DNA of 64,000 nt from Xestospongia muta (Eukaryota > Porifera > Demospongiae > Haplosclerida > Petrosiidae), in assembly GCA_963693285.1 (NCBI GenBank), contig OY848931.1, positions 4,134,079 through 4,198,078 on the forward strand, read 5' to 3'. Under the pieces are notes generated by a model, which was given only the letters and a program-made list of their open reading frames with translations, was not told the origin of the DNA and made no database searches. Position numbers and translations under genes: made by a program. Below, piece after piece: positions 12,319 through 34,700 of this stretch. Each line of letters begins with the position of its first letter. The stretch's first letter is position 1.

Positions 12319-12658
12319 GAGATTTTGAAAACAACACAGCTTATGCTCAGTATTCTACATTCAGTATTGAAGACAATACTACTGAGTACACACTTAATGT
12401 AGGAGGATACTCTGGTACTGCTGGAGATGGAGTTAGAAATTGCTGATGTCATCTTGTTAGTGTGAATTTATCTATTAAAGATAATGACAAAGATAGTAGT
12501 GGTTTATATGCTAAATGGTGGAAAGAAATTGGTGTTTTTAAATCCTACCTCAATGCACCCAATTATCATGGAGGACCTATTAGTGGAATAATTTGGTATT
12601 GTTGGAAAGGTGACAACTACTCCCTCAAGTTTACAGAGATGAATGTTATCATAATTAA
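12319..12658 (+). pseudogene. degenerate FReD copy D
   Basis: A fibrinogen-domain remnant runs from the Asp-Phe-Glu-Asn-Asn codons to the family stop region. It has an in-frame stop after the Gly-Asp-Gly segment (about 12444), a deleted Cys-containing loop, and frame changes at the last codons. No upstream exons are attached. Confidence 0.85.
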
Positions 12659-12993
12659 CAGTCACTCGCTATTTAGTTGATATGACCAGTCAGGTCCAAT
12701 AACGCTGAGGTAGATCCTCTAGAAAAACCATAAACAACTCCAGAGAGCTGACATATCACTTAATCAGCATTTGTTTATAATTGATAACATAATGTTATCT
12801 ACTATATCTAAGAATAGATCCTATGTGCCTGTAGTATCTAGATATGGTTTGTCTACTATCATATCAGTACTGAACAGGTAAGAGGATGACTAAGCAGGTG
12901 CAATGATGATCTGGCACTCCCATCTCAGCCTATTTAAAGAGAGATTTAGTGTCCGAAAACACATCACATTATTCTTATAAAGTGTCTTAACAA

Positions 12994-14334
12994 ATGAAGG
13001 TGAAATACAACATTGTTCTTTTTCTAGCTATTGCTGTTTACATATGTGGTGTGACAGCAAACTGTCCAACAGATCCACAAGGTATATACAGTGAAGTAGT
13101 AGGATTGTTTCTTTATAAGATCACTGTTGTCTTATTTGTTATTACTAACTGTTTCTTATAGAGTATCTGTATAGTTGTAAGTCTAGGGATAAGGAGGAAG
13201 AAGATCTCTCTTGTACTTGTATAAAACTAGAGGAAACAGGAAAGTACAACTGTACTTGTTTTATTGACGATCCACCTACTACTTCTGAAGTACATTATCT
13301 GGACTGTCTTGATGCTTTGAGGAAGGGACAGAATAAGAATGGTGTCTATTCCATTAAACCTGACAATGTGTCATCTTTTAAGGTACAACATTGTCTTTAA
13401 CAAACATCATATTTATCTTTACAATTATATTAAATTTCTTTCAAAATCATGGAATGTAGGGATGGTGATACCTTCTATCAAACAAGACAAGAGTAGAAAT
13501 AGTAGTGTAAAATAGTAACCATAACTGAAACAAAGGCATATAGTTTTATTGACATGAAAGCAATATTACAATATTATAGCTAGTTATAATTTTAAAAGGA
13601 ATATTGAAGTAAGATTCTATAATGTACAAATGTAGCTACATTATAGTGATTTTATACTGCCACTCCTATTCTGAGATCTTTGTACTATCATCTCTATATT
13701 TCATTAAATTTTTTGAATTTTTTATTATATTTTGATTAATATATGTATTATATATTTTAATGTCCTCTACTAGGTCTACTGTGATATGAAGACTGATGGT
13801 GGTGGATGGACTGTCTTTCAGAGGAGACAAGATGGATCTGTTGACTTTTGTCGTAACTGGACTGACTATGAGGAAGGTTTTGGTAACCTTAGTGGAGAAT
13901 TTTGGCTAGGTTTGAGTAAAGTACATCGTCTTACATCAAATGGAAAAAACACTCTACGAGTGGATCTTGGAGACTTTGAAAGTAACACAGCTTATGCCCA
14001 GTACTCTACATTCAGTATTGGAGACAATACTACTGAGTACACACTTAATGTAGGAGGATACTCTGGTACTGCTGGAGATGGACTAGTTGATGGACATAAC
14101 CTCAATGGTATGAAATTCTCTACTAAAGACAATGACAATGATAACAGGAATGATACATCATGTGCCACACACTATAAAGGAGGCTGGTGGTTTAATGTCT
14201 GTTTTAAATCCTACCTCAATGCACCTTATCGTAATGGAGGATCTGCTCCTGAGTGGAAAGGAATAATTTGGTATGACTGGAGAGGTGCTAGCTACTCACT
14301 TAAATATACAGAGATGAAAGTTCGTCGTAATTAA
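12994..14334 (+). CDS. secreted FReD protein with a different N-terminal module, copy E
   Basis: Exons 12994-13081, 13162-13382 and 13774-14334 join in phase to give 289 residues. A signal peptide (about 1-22) is followed by a Cys-rich acidic module with spaced Cys-Thr-Cys motifs (about 30-75). Next comes a linker that resembles the FReD opening (CLDALRKGQNKNGVYSI), then the fibrinogen domain from YCDMKTDGGGW. The N-terminal module is unrelated to that of copies A, B and G, while the fibrinogen exon is about as similar to them as they are to each other. The variable loop is shortened (LVDGHNLNG). Introns are longer (391 bp for the second), and the 3' flank repeats that of copy A. Confidence 0.88.
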
Positions 14335-14411
14335 CAGTCACTCGTTATTATATACACTGTATTTTGATACAATCAGATAATTTTATTTACAAGTTTAACA
14401 ACTATGTTGTT

Positions 14412-14545
14412 TTTTTAATTACATACTTTATTACGAATTGTTTGATATGTGTCCAACTAACAACAGTATATGTCTTTTTATATTATAGTTATTATTGTAA
14501 TGTTTACTGTGTCATATTGTGAGTATTACTATATTACTAACATTA
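14412..14545 (+). repeat. duplicated 3' flank of FReD genes, copy 3
   Basis: The same non-coding block as at 9240-9385 and 11690-11822, again just after a FReD stop codon. A GA-rich tract follows at about 14605-14645, as after pseudogene C. Confidence 0.85.
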
Positions 14546-14699
14546 CCTTAAATATAACTTTGTTATATTGTTAAGTGTAATGAGCAAATTATGTTAATAA
14601 CAACAAAGAGAGAGAGAGGGAGGAGGGGAAAGGAAAGAAGGGGAGGTTAGCTGTACTGTACTGTATATTAAATACAATATGATACATAAGTACCTAACT

Positions 14700-14778
14700 G
14701 GTAGATACTGCTGGTAATGGACTAGTTGATGGACATAACCACAATGGTATGAAATTCTCTACTAAAGACAATGACAGT
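14700..14778 (+). pseudogene. short FReD fragment
   Basis: A match of about 75 bp to the fibrinogen exon, covering the Thr-Ala-Gly, variable-loop and Met-Lys-Phe-Ser-Thr-Lys codons. It is closest to copies E and B, with no exon structure around it. The remaining sequence to 15700 holds nothing I recognise apart from the weak promoter-like repeat near 14999-15045. Confidence 0.75.
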
Positions 14779-15703
14779 CTGTTCATTCCTTCTTTGGTGC
14801 ATCTGTTTATCCATTCATATTTTTATTCATCCATCAATCTATAAATCCTTGAGGATAACCCTGCTTATTAAGTTCATTTCATTGAAAACTGTTTGTAGGT
14901 AATGATCCATCAAATCTACATTTTAGACCAGACTGGTTAACAATTCAATAAGGTAACTGATCAATTTCTAATTAATATCAAATTTGTAAATATAACAATA
15001 GTACAACATAATACATTAAAGTACAATAAAGTACTGACATAATGTAATATACTTTGATATATAGAAATAATCCAGTTTTTAACGAATTACAATCAATCCA
15101 TGTGCTAGTTACAATGGCTGCTCTCTGATTTTCTCCCATTTACTAAAACAATGACTTGTTATAAATTGTAATTGTAACTATTTTTGTTTTGTTTTGTAAT
15201 GTATGTAGTTGTATATCAGATACTTCATTTAATAGGTTAATAATAAAATATTTGTCAGTTATTTGTTTGAATTTTAACAAATGTTCTGATACCATAATTA
15301 TTTGTAAGATAACAAACTACTTTATATAATAATTATAATTTAATATACATCATCAACTAGTCACATGATAATATATACTTACATTTATATAGTTAATATA
15401 ATGTGTAATATATTACTGACAACCATAATGACAATTGTCATGAAGTCTATTTTCTTGTAACAAAATTAATTATTGTATTATTTAAAATATATAAAAATTA
15501 CAATATATTTATATTAATTACAATTTATGATTGTTTATTAACTATTGATAATCTTTATTTCAATAAACTATCTCTCTAATTATTGTAGAATTCAATTACA
15601 CAAAGGGTCTTCTCTAATAGAAATATATACAATTTAAGTATATTTGTCTGTTTTCATAAAGTGATATAATGATACATGATTTATTGTATTTATAAATGAC
15701 CTG

Positions 15704-15845
15704 ATCCTCCATTGAGATGATAATATACATGAGTTGGCATAGTGTGTATTGATCTAGCTCCATTCAACCATATAGCATTTATGAACCAGAACTCTAGTTA
15801 TTACAACTGTTTTCTTTGGTAGAGAACTTCATACATTAGTCTAGC
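15704..15845 (-). pseudogene. inverted FReD relic
   Basis: On the minus strand it reads Met-Lys-Phe-Ser-Thr-Lys-Glu-Asn, then stops, then a Trp-Leu-Asn-Gly-Ala segment ending Tyr-His-Leu-Asn-Gly-Gly, the order expected in the C-terminal half of a fibrinogen domain. The sequence is diverged from all the forward copies, so it is probably an older insertion or inversion. Confidence 0.6.
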
Positions 15846-16219
15846 AGTATCGTTATATTATAATATAACTAAACATCTGTACAATATTTATTTATATCTG
15901 TATCATCTTAAAACAGACTGTCTATGTACATAATATTTTATAATATTTTTGAGGTAAACAAACAATAAACATAGACTGTTTTCAAGTAGCCATTTTGATA
16001 ATGGGAAAGTATTCAACTTAACAGTTTCCTTATAGTAATGTATATTTATTATAACTCTTATGGTTGCTCTCTAATATTATACATTATAATACATTAGAGT
16101 ACATCATAGTATATTGACATAATATTATTACTATGATGTGGTATACAAAAATCCTAAATATTCATAGTTTATCATCACTATTACAAGAGCATAAACATTA
16201 CTTACAGTGGCTAGTTATA

Positions 16220-17212
16220 ATGGCAGCTCTTTTCTTTTTGTTAGTGTTACCAACTCCTGGTATAGGACAGGGATCCTCTCACTGTATGGCAGACTGTAAC
16301 ATGGGACAACATGGACCCTCTCTTTATAAACAATACTGCTGTATATCAAGTAACAAGGGAAAGAGATTTCATTTGAAAGATAATGATCTAACTAGGTTTA
16401 TCTTCTGTCCATCTACAAAACCTAGTTCTTGTCCACGTAAGATAAGTAGCTATTGTCTATATTTTATTATTATATCTACATCTGTCAGCTCTGGTAAATC
16501 AAACAGATTGTAAGGAATGGTTTGAGTCAGGTAATACTACCAGTGGTATATATATTATTAACCCTGATGGACAGACACCATTTGAGGTAATAAATGATAT
16601 ATGTATTGTATCCTATACTGTCCTCTACAGGTCTACTGTGATATGGAGACTGATGGTGGTGGATGGAGTGTCTTTCAGAGAAGACAAGATGGATCTGTTG
16701 ACTTTTATCGTAACTGGACTGATTATGAGGAAGGTTTTGGTAACCTTAGTGGAGAATTTTGGCTAGGTTTGAGTAAAGTACATCGTCTTACACCAGATGG
16801 AACAAATAGTCTACGAGTGGATCTTGGAGATTTTGAAAACAACACAGCTTATGCCCAGTACTCTACATTCAGTATTGGAGACAATACTACTGAGTACACA
16901 CTTAATGCAGGAGGATACTCTGGTACTGCTGGAGATGCACTGGTCACTGATTCAAGTCGTAGCCATTTTGCAACTCGTTCCAATGGTATGAAGTTCTCTA
17001 CAAAAGATAATGACAATGATAATATTATTGCTTCATGTGCCAACATCTGGAAAGGAGCCTGGTGGTTTAATGGTTGTATGCAATCTCATCTCAATGCACC
17101 TTATCATCCCAATGGAGGACCAGTTAATAGTTCTAGTGGAGTACTGTGGTTTGACTGGAAAGGTGGTACATACTCACTCAAGCTTACAGAGATGAAAGTT
17201 CGTCGTAATTAA
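16220..17212 (+). CDS. secreted fibrinogen-related (FReD) protein, copy G (mosaic)
   Basis: Exons 16220-16436, 16507-16586 and 16631-17212 join in phase to give 292 residues. An in-frame ATG at 16133 lies upstream, but the start at 16220 is preferred because it gives a clean signal peptide (MAALFFLLVLPTPGIGQG) matching copy B. The domains are as in copies A and B. Exons 1-2 match copy B, while the fibrinogen exon carries the copy A variable loop (TDSSRSH then ATRSNG) and the A-type IIASCA segment. It therefore looks like a recombinant or gene-conversion product. Probable secreted lectin-like protein. Confidence 0.9.
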
Positions 17213-17381
17213 CAGTCACTCACCAGATAGTTGATACACATACAATTTGTTTTCATGTAATTTCCCACAGATTGTTTTGAAATGAGACATATTCAGTAAT
17301 AATAATAATAATTATAACTTAATACATTATTATATAAATTTAACAACGTTGTATGATTTTAATAAACATTAATAACAAATA

Positions 17382-18014
<633 letters not shown>

Positions 18015-18086
18015 GATCAGTAAGGAATGGGCGTGGTTTAAACATATGACACACCCAGACTGTGGCCACACCTACTTTTTTGCAAC
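18015..18086. promoter_or_regulatory. compact divergent promoter of LAMTOR5 and APEH
   Basis: Only 72 bp separate the two start codons, so both 5' UTRs and a bidirectional core promoter must fit here or overlap the first exons. No TATA box is evident. The sequence contains CACACCC- and CCACACC-like GC-box elements. Confidence 0.65.
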
Positions 18087-28478
<10,392 letters not shown>

Positions 28479-28756
28479 AATAGAATTAGTGTGTTAACTA
28501 TGATAATTATTAAAGTTAATTATTATTGACTTATTGTAATATTGTTGCTAAGCGACTGATATATTTAAACTGTCTTATTAAGTACCCTCCCCCTTCTATT
28601 TCTCGCCTCGGACGCCTCCTTTTATAAACCGCAACTTGACTCTACGTCTATCTAGAAACAAGTTTGACTATCAGCTGTCTTGTGGATGGTATTTAACTTT
28701 GTTGCTGACATTAGCACTAAAGAGATTTGAATCAAATCACTCCAGTAGCAAAAGTA

Positions 28757-30569
28757 ATGGCGGTCGTAGTCGAGGGTCACATGCGTTCTTTACAGGAGCG
28801 GAGGAAAACTCCGGCCGCAGATGCGAAACGATCTCCATCACCTGTTCTGCCTCCTCCAACAGACTTAGAATTTATAAAGCAAACAGCAGAGATTACTCAC
28901 GAGACGTTTCATGCTCTTCTACTTGATCAAGGGGTGAGATTAAACGGGTACTCACATGGTGTAGTCGAGCCTTCATTTTCTTCAGAAGTGAACAAAAAAG
29001 CCTACCTCAGTCTAAGAAGTGCCTGTAGACACTTCATGAAACTACACAGTCAAGAGCTTGTACAAAGAGTGGATCAACTCGATTTATCGGACAGTATGTT
29101 CTGTGGTACATTCCACAGAGCGATGTTTGCTATGTTTAGTGATGATATAAATTGGGGACGACTTGTAGCGTTATTCTGTTTTTCAGTCTTAGTTGCTGTG
29201 AAAGCCTATCGAGAGACCAACTATCCAGTCATCGAAAGTGTAGAAGGATGGCTAAAAGCATTTATTTGTAATAATATGCAGCCTTTCATTACAAAACAAA
29301 ATGGTTGGGTGAGTTGAAAGCACACGAAATTCTGTTCACACTTGTACGTTTGTTTTTTCTTACCTACTAGCAGGAAAGTATGCATGTTGTTGAAACTTTC
29401 CTGTTGTTGATATGCATGGCCTTATTGTGATATACATCCCTGTATAATGAAGCTGAAATGACAATACCATACAATGTTGTTGTTGTAATGTACACTTTTA
29501 TGTATGGCCATCACTGTCAATCTAATTGTGTATGTATTAGGAGGATGTCGTGTCTGTTAGTGCAATATTCTGCTTCAGTTTAATGCACAGAGACAGTGTG
29601 CATTGTATATAATAGTGTTCACACAATTAAATCATTGTCAGTGACAGTGTTAGCAGATATGGCTTTATTATTTAATGTAATGATAGCTAGCATTTCTGTG
29701 CTAATATCAACTAGTTGTTTGTCTTAGATGTGACCTGTTATGGTAACCACCCAAAAAAACTCCCTTAAGAGTAGAGCCATATTCTCTAGTTACTTAGTCT
29801 ACCTAATCCACTATTTTGGCAACTATTTCTAAGTAACATCCTCCAACACCCAGTAATGTGAAGTATATAACACAGGATGTCATGTCATTGAAATTGCTTA
29901 CTTGCATTAAAATGACCTTTAATAATAACTGTTAGGTCTTTGCTTGGTGTATGTCAAAAGGAATCTGTATCTTTGATATCTATGGCTTTTGTATACAAAT
30001 CCCTCCTTCCATGTGTCCATCCAGCTAAAACTTGTATAGCCATTTTAAGTCACCTGTTGTCTAATAAGCACCTGGTGGTTTGTCTGGTTGCCAGCTGATG
30101 TCATAACCTGTAGTATATATCAGATAATCAATCTTTCCTTGTTGATCATCAGCTGTTCATTAGAGATATAACATAGTATGTACATGGATGATGATTGATA
30201 AATGGTTTGAAATCTCATCTCAATGAAATATCATTTCTTCCAGTCCATAATATTAATTAGTGTGAATTGCATTTTTTATTAGTTTAATGAGTGACACGTG
30301 CTTGCCTCATATGGCTCTTTACATGAATTTATTTTTGTTAATATAATTCACAATTACACTACAGCATTCACAAGGACACACACACTTGGAATGGCTGATC
30401 AATAACATTCTTTTCTCATCCTTTATAGGCTAGTATACCTGATAAATTTAACCACGAAAAGCTAACAAACCCATCTTCAGACTCTTCAACTAAAAGTGGT
30501 GGAACATGGTTAACGTTGGCAGCTGTGGGTGTCGGAGCTGCACTTGTAACAGCTCTCTTGTCAAGATGA
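28757..30569 (+). CDS. Bcl-2 family apoptosis regulator
   Basis: Multi-BH-domain regulator of mitochondrial apoptosis with a C-terminal anchor. Exons 28757-29308 and 30429-30569 join in phase 0 to give 230 residues. The start at 28757 is the first in-frame ATG after a stop. A BH3-like helix is near LRSACRHFMKLH (about 95-106). BH1 is FSDDINWGRLVALFCF (about 133-148) and BH2 is around GWLKAFI to QNGW (about 168-184). A linker and a hydrophobic tail helix (LAAVGVGAALVTALL, last 20 residues) finish the protein. The BH3 segment lacks the usual Gly-Asp pair. I cannot tell from sequence alone whether it is pro-survival or Bak-like, although sponge Bcl-2 proteins of both kinds are known. The intron is 1,120 bp. 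Confidence 0.88.
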
Positions 30570-31770
30570 CTACTGGAATAATGGAAGATGAAATCCTAAT
30601 CATCACAGAATGAATGTCTTTTCTTCTTGTCTCGTTCTGTTTACTTTGGCTTCCTTCTGCTCAGTATCAATGTTTGGCACTATAATAGATAGCTCTTTCT
30701 TTCTCAATTTATTTATTTATTCTTTTGAAATCTGTTCTCTCTCACTCTTTTCAACATCATTGCTACCCACTCACCACTTGAAGACATTCTATGGTGTATC
30801 ATACTAGACACTTATAAAATACCCACTCACCATCTAATTATATTATTGTGTTCATTAATTATATTATTGTGTTACCTTGTGTTTTGTAAATTGTATCATG
30901 TATTAGGCAAATTTTATTTCATTTTTGCAATAGGAATAGTTATCTATATAATATAATATGTGTGTATCTGTCTTCATAATGTCCCATGTAAATTAAATGG
31001 TCCACATCTTCTGCTATTGTTACAACTAAATGAAAAATGTGTCAAGAGAATGTATGTCCTTTGTCTGAACAATGGTTAGTTATGTTCAGCAAGGGAGGTG
31101 TGATAATAACACTTACACAATTAATGCTGATACATTATCAGTTGAGTGGTTTCATATTAGCAGTAACTAAAAGTTAAATGACTCATTTTTTAAGTCAATT
31201 ATTTAGAAACTACAATATTTTATAACAACAACATTGTACATATTGTGATGTACATGTTATCAGAGGTATATTAGATTGAATTCAGTTTAAAATACATCAA
31301 TAGATGTAATTGTTCATAGTCTGTAATTTCTACGAATTGAGTCAAGATGACTCTCTTGTTTGGAGTATGATGACTGAGGTAGACCTTTTAATGAAACTAG
31401 AGAGAAACAGGATATAAACAATAAGAGACTATGAGGCTCTATTTATGGTTAGTATAGCTTCAGCTTATGAGACAATGTTGGAGGTGAAATGATCTCACAG
31501 TATGTCAACAAAACATTAAATTGTACTCATGTCCTTTTTGGTTTGTTACGTTACACTACTGACATGATGTGACAGGTTTTAAGACTATACAGGCACTACT
31601 GCTATTACTGTCAAATTGAGGAGTCCACACTATATACATGTATAAACTTACTACATGTACTATATTATAATTACATGTATATTATACTACAGGTACAGGT
31701 ACATTACAATTAGCATGTCTGGGATATTTAATTGTTACAACTTAAACTGATAACAATAACTATAAAAGCC
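30570..31770. other. Bcl-2 3' region and intergenic sequence
   Basis: The 3' UTR of the Bcl-2 gene probably occupies the first part. I see no further coding exon, RNA gene or repeat array. The gene pair is convergent, with the ANKRD26-like stop codon at 31771. Confidence 0.6.
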
Positions 31771-34700
31771 TCAACTATGCAAAAAATGCTCCTCCTCCAT
31801 CTCACACAATACATCTCGTAACCTCCCTAACATAGCTACCACTATTGTACAGTATAAACTAACTGATGTAGTAATTATGCTGGGAATGGCTCAAATGTCT
31901 TAGAACATTGTCTAGTTGGCTGGCATTTTGACGTAGGATGTAACCCTCTTTAGTTACACCTTATTTAACCTCTGAATGGTATCATACCTCAATTAAAATT
32001 GAGGCATGCTATGTGAGGAGGTGATCATGTATTCGTACTATAGCTATCATGTGATTAATACCTGTATCATGTGACTAGTACATGTGCATGTGTGTACCTG
32101 AGTCCATGTGTTTTGATATTGAGCGATCCAACTCTGAGCGTATGGAATGGAGTAAGTCATCTCCGGGTGGACTAAGACCTGGCTCCTGAGTAAAGGAGAA
32201 TATGATGAGAGACACATACACAATCACTCACTTTTGGTTTGATGGGTGTTGAAGTTGAGGGTGACAAATGAGACAAAGTTTGATAAGTTGTATTAAGAAG
32301 TTTTCTTGCCTGATTTCTCTCAAGGCTAGAAGATGGACAGCATATTATCACATCATCTGATGGTAACACACATGTATGTGCAAATTTACATGCTATTGTG
32401 TAACAAATATAATTATATTAGTAGCAGTGTATCCTGTATTACTTCATTCATATGTAATAGTTTGTTTTCAAAAAGTATTGTTAAAATTCTTAGAAGTATA
32501 TCATGGCTTCATGTTTCTGTTCTAGTTAATATTAGGTAATAATACCTTCACAATGAGACAATATTCTTTTCAATAATTATTATTGACAAACTTCTATTAC
32601 TAATCAATGTATCATTGATTCATGTTTCCCTTTTAGGTAATAATTGTAACCCTCGTAACGAGACAATGTTCAAGAGAATTAAAACATATTAACTATCAAA
32701 ACCAGTACATACATGGATGGAATGAAAATGTTCACATGATCTAAAGATTGCACTATTGAACTTGTAAGGAGTTAATTACATTGTTTTAACTTCCACCTAA
32801 TGCATAGCTATCTTGATTAATACACATACCATACATGTAGATAATGTGTAAAAATACATGTACAAAATGTGTACATATACATGTACATATACATGTACAT
32901 ATGTGTACATATACATGTACATTATGTATACATATACATGTACACATTATGTACATATACATGTACATTATGTGTACATATATACATGTATAATATGTAT
33001 ATATGTATGTATGTGTGTATTAATGTAATTACAAGTGTTATGTTTAGGGACATGTCGTGTTTATTGAGCGAGGGATAGAAAAACAGGAGATTTGTTTTTT
33101 TATGATTTATGTCAACACAAATGATATGAGAATATATACACATTATGTTAATAGTTCACATTGAGATATCTTGTCACTTGCTGTCTTATTACTTAGTAAG
33201 AGATATAATCTTTATAATTAACTTAATTAACGATGAGATACAATTCAAATGTGTTAGACAGATAATACCACGTGTTATCTCCATGGTAACAACTGAGTCT
33301 GGTATGTCAACAAGACTTATTTGTTTGTATATTGACATTAGCAACCCACGCAGTTATCACTTGATATTCCCAACATCTAACTGTCTAACACTAATATCTT
33401 ATGTTTGTCAATATTTAATGTTATTGTCATATGAAATGTCATGTTTAGAAGGCTGTATTAGACATACTAGCCAATATTTTCATTCAATAGTCTGGAGGAG
33501 ACTATGTCAGTTAATTGTATCCTAAAATTCTTGAAATATTCTCTCTCTCTCTCTCTCTATAAGGATATGTCTTTTTCCTTTCCTATTAAGTGTTCAACTA
33601 AAACATTAATTTAAGGGACCACCTCTTTAATAAAGAGTGAATGTATTTGTATACATCATCACAGCCACACCCACCTGAGTTGAGTCTTGACAGCAGTTGC
33701 TCGTTCTCTTGTTCGATCAAGTTTCACTGAGAGTCTCTCTCTCTTTTTAATTTCTTGCTCATAAAGATTCTAAATTAATAAAATAATTTTAAATGTACAT
33801 GTAAAACATGTTTTATGTACATATATTAGTAAGAAACTACAGATGATGGAGAGTACATTAGTAAGTTGAAAGTGTGTTGCAGCTGTTGTTAGTAAACAAG
33901 TGATGTGTGGGTGTGTTTATGCCCATATAAGGAGATACTAGTGATTAACGAACGAAACAGTAGTTGTTTTTGTAAACCGCACTGATTAATGAAAGACAAC
34001 AACATGTGGCGTACATGTACATGTATAAACATGTGGGTATTCCTCCTCCGACATTTGTGTGTCTCAAGGGGCTCATTAAGTGATCCTTTCAACATGTACA
34101 TGTAAAGAAGTACATATGTACATTAATAGTACGTTGATGGAAAGCAATGCCTATTGTTTAAATGAACTGTATGTAGTTAGATTTTCTAGCGAAATGATAC
34201 ATCATTGTACACTTCATAGATATTTATACTATTACTGAGTAATAGCGGTATGTAGATTTATCTGTTGATAAAGAGAATATTTTTTGCCTCACCTTATATC
34301 TTTGGGCTTCTAGGAAAGCACTGTCACTCAAAGCACGTTGTCTTTCACCATCTACTATTACCGTATTGAGCTTAACCTGTAAGAAGGAAACAGGAAATCT
34401 CTGTCTGTTTGTTGTCTCTGTTTTTCTCTTTTACCTTGAGGTCAGATATCTCTTTATCTTGTCGTGTTCTTCGATCGTTTTCTTGAGTAGCACGAACTGT
34501 GTCCATCTTCTGAAAACTAAGTGACTGTTTGAGACAACAAGGAATCAAACTTAAGAATATGTCTGAATTACATGTACCTGCTGTTCTAAGAGTTCATTCA
34601 TCTCTGTCAACTTTTTGTCAATATGCTCTTGGCTCTATGAAAATGAACAAGTATTATCAAATCAATCTGGTATCATAAATGTGTTTAGTAGGAATCAATC

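Noticed and set aside
30610..30807. 65-codon hydrophobic frame after the Bcl-2 stop
   Set aside because: T-rich 3' UTR composition explains it. No acceptor, family match or second gene context.
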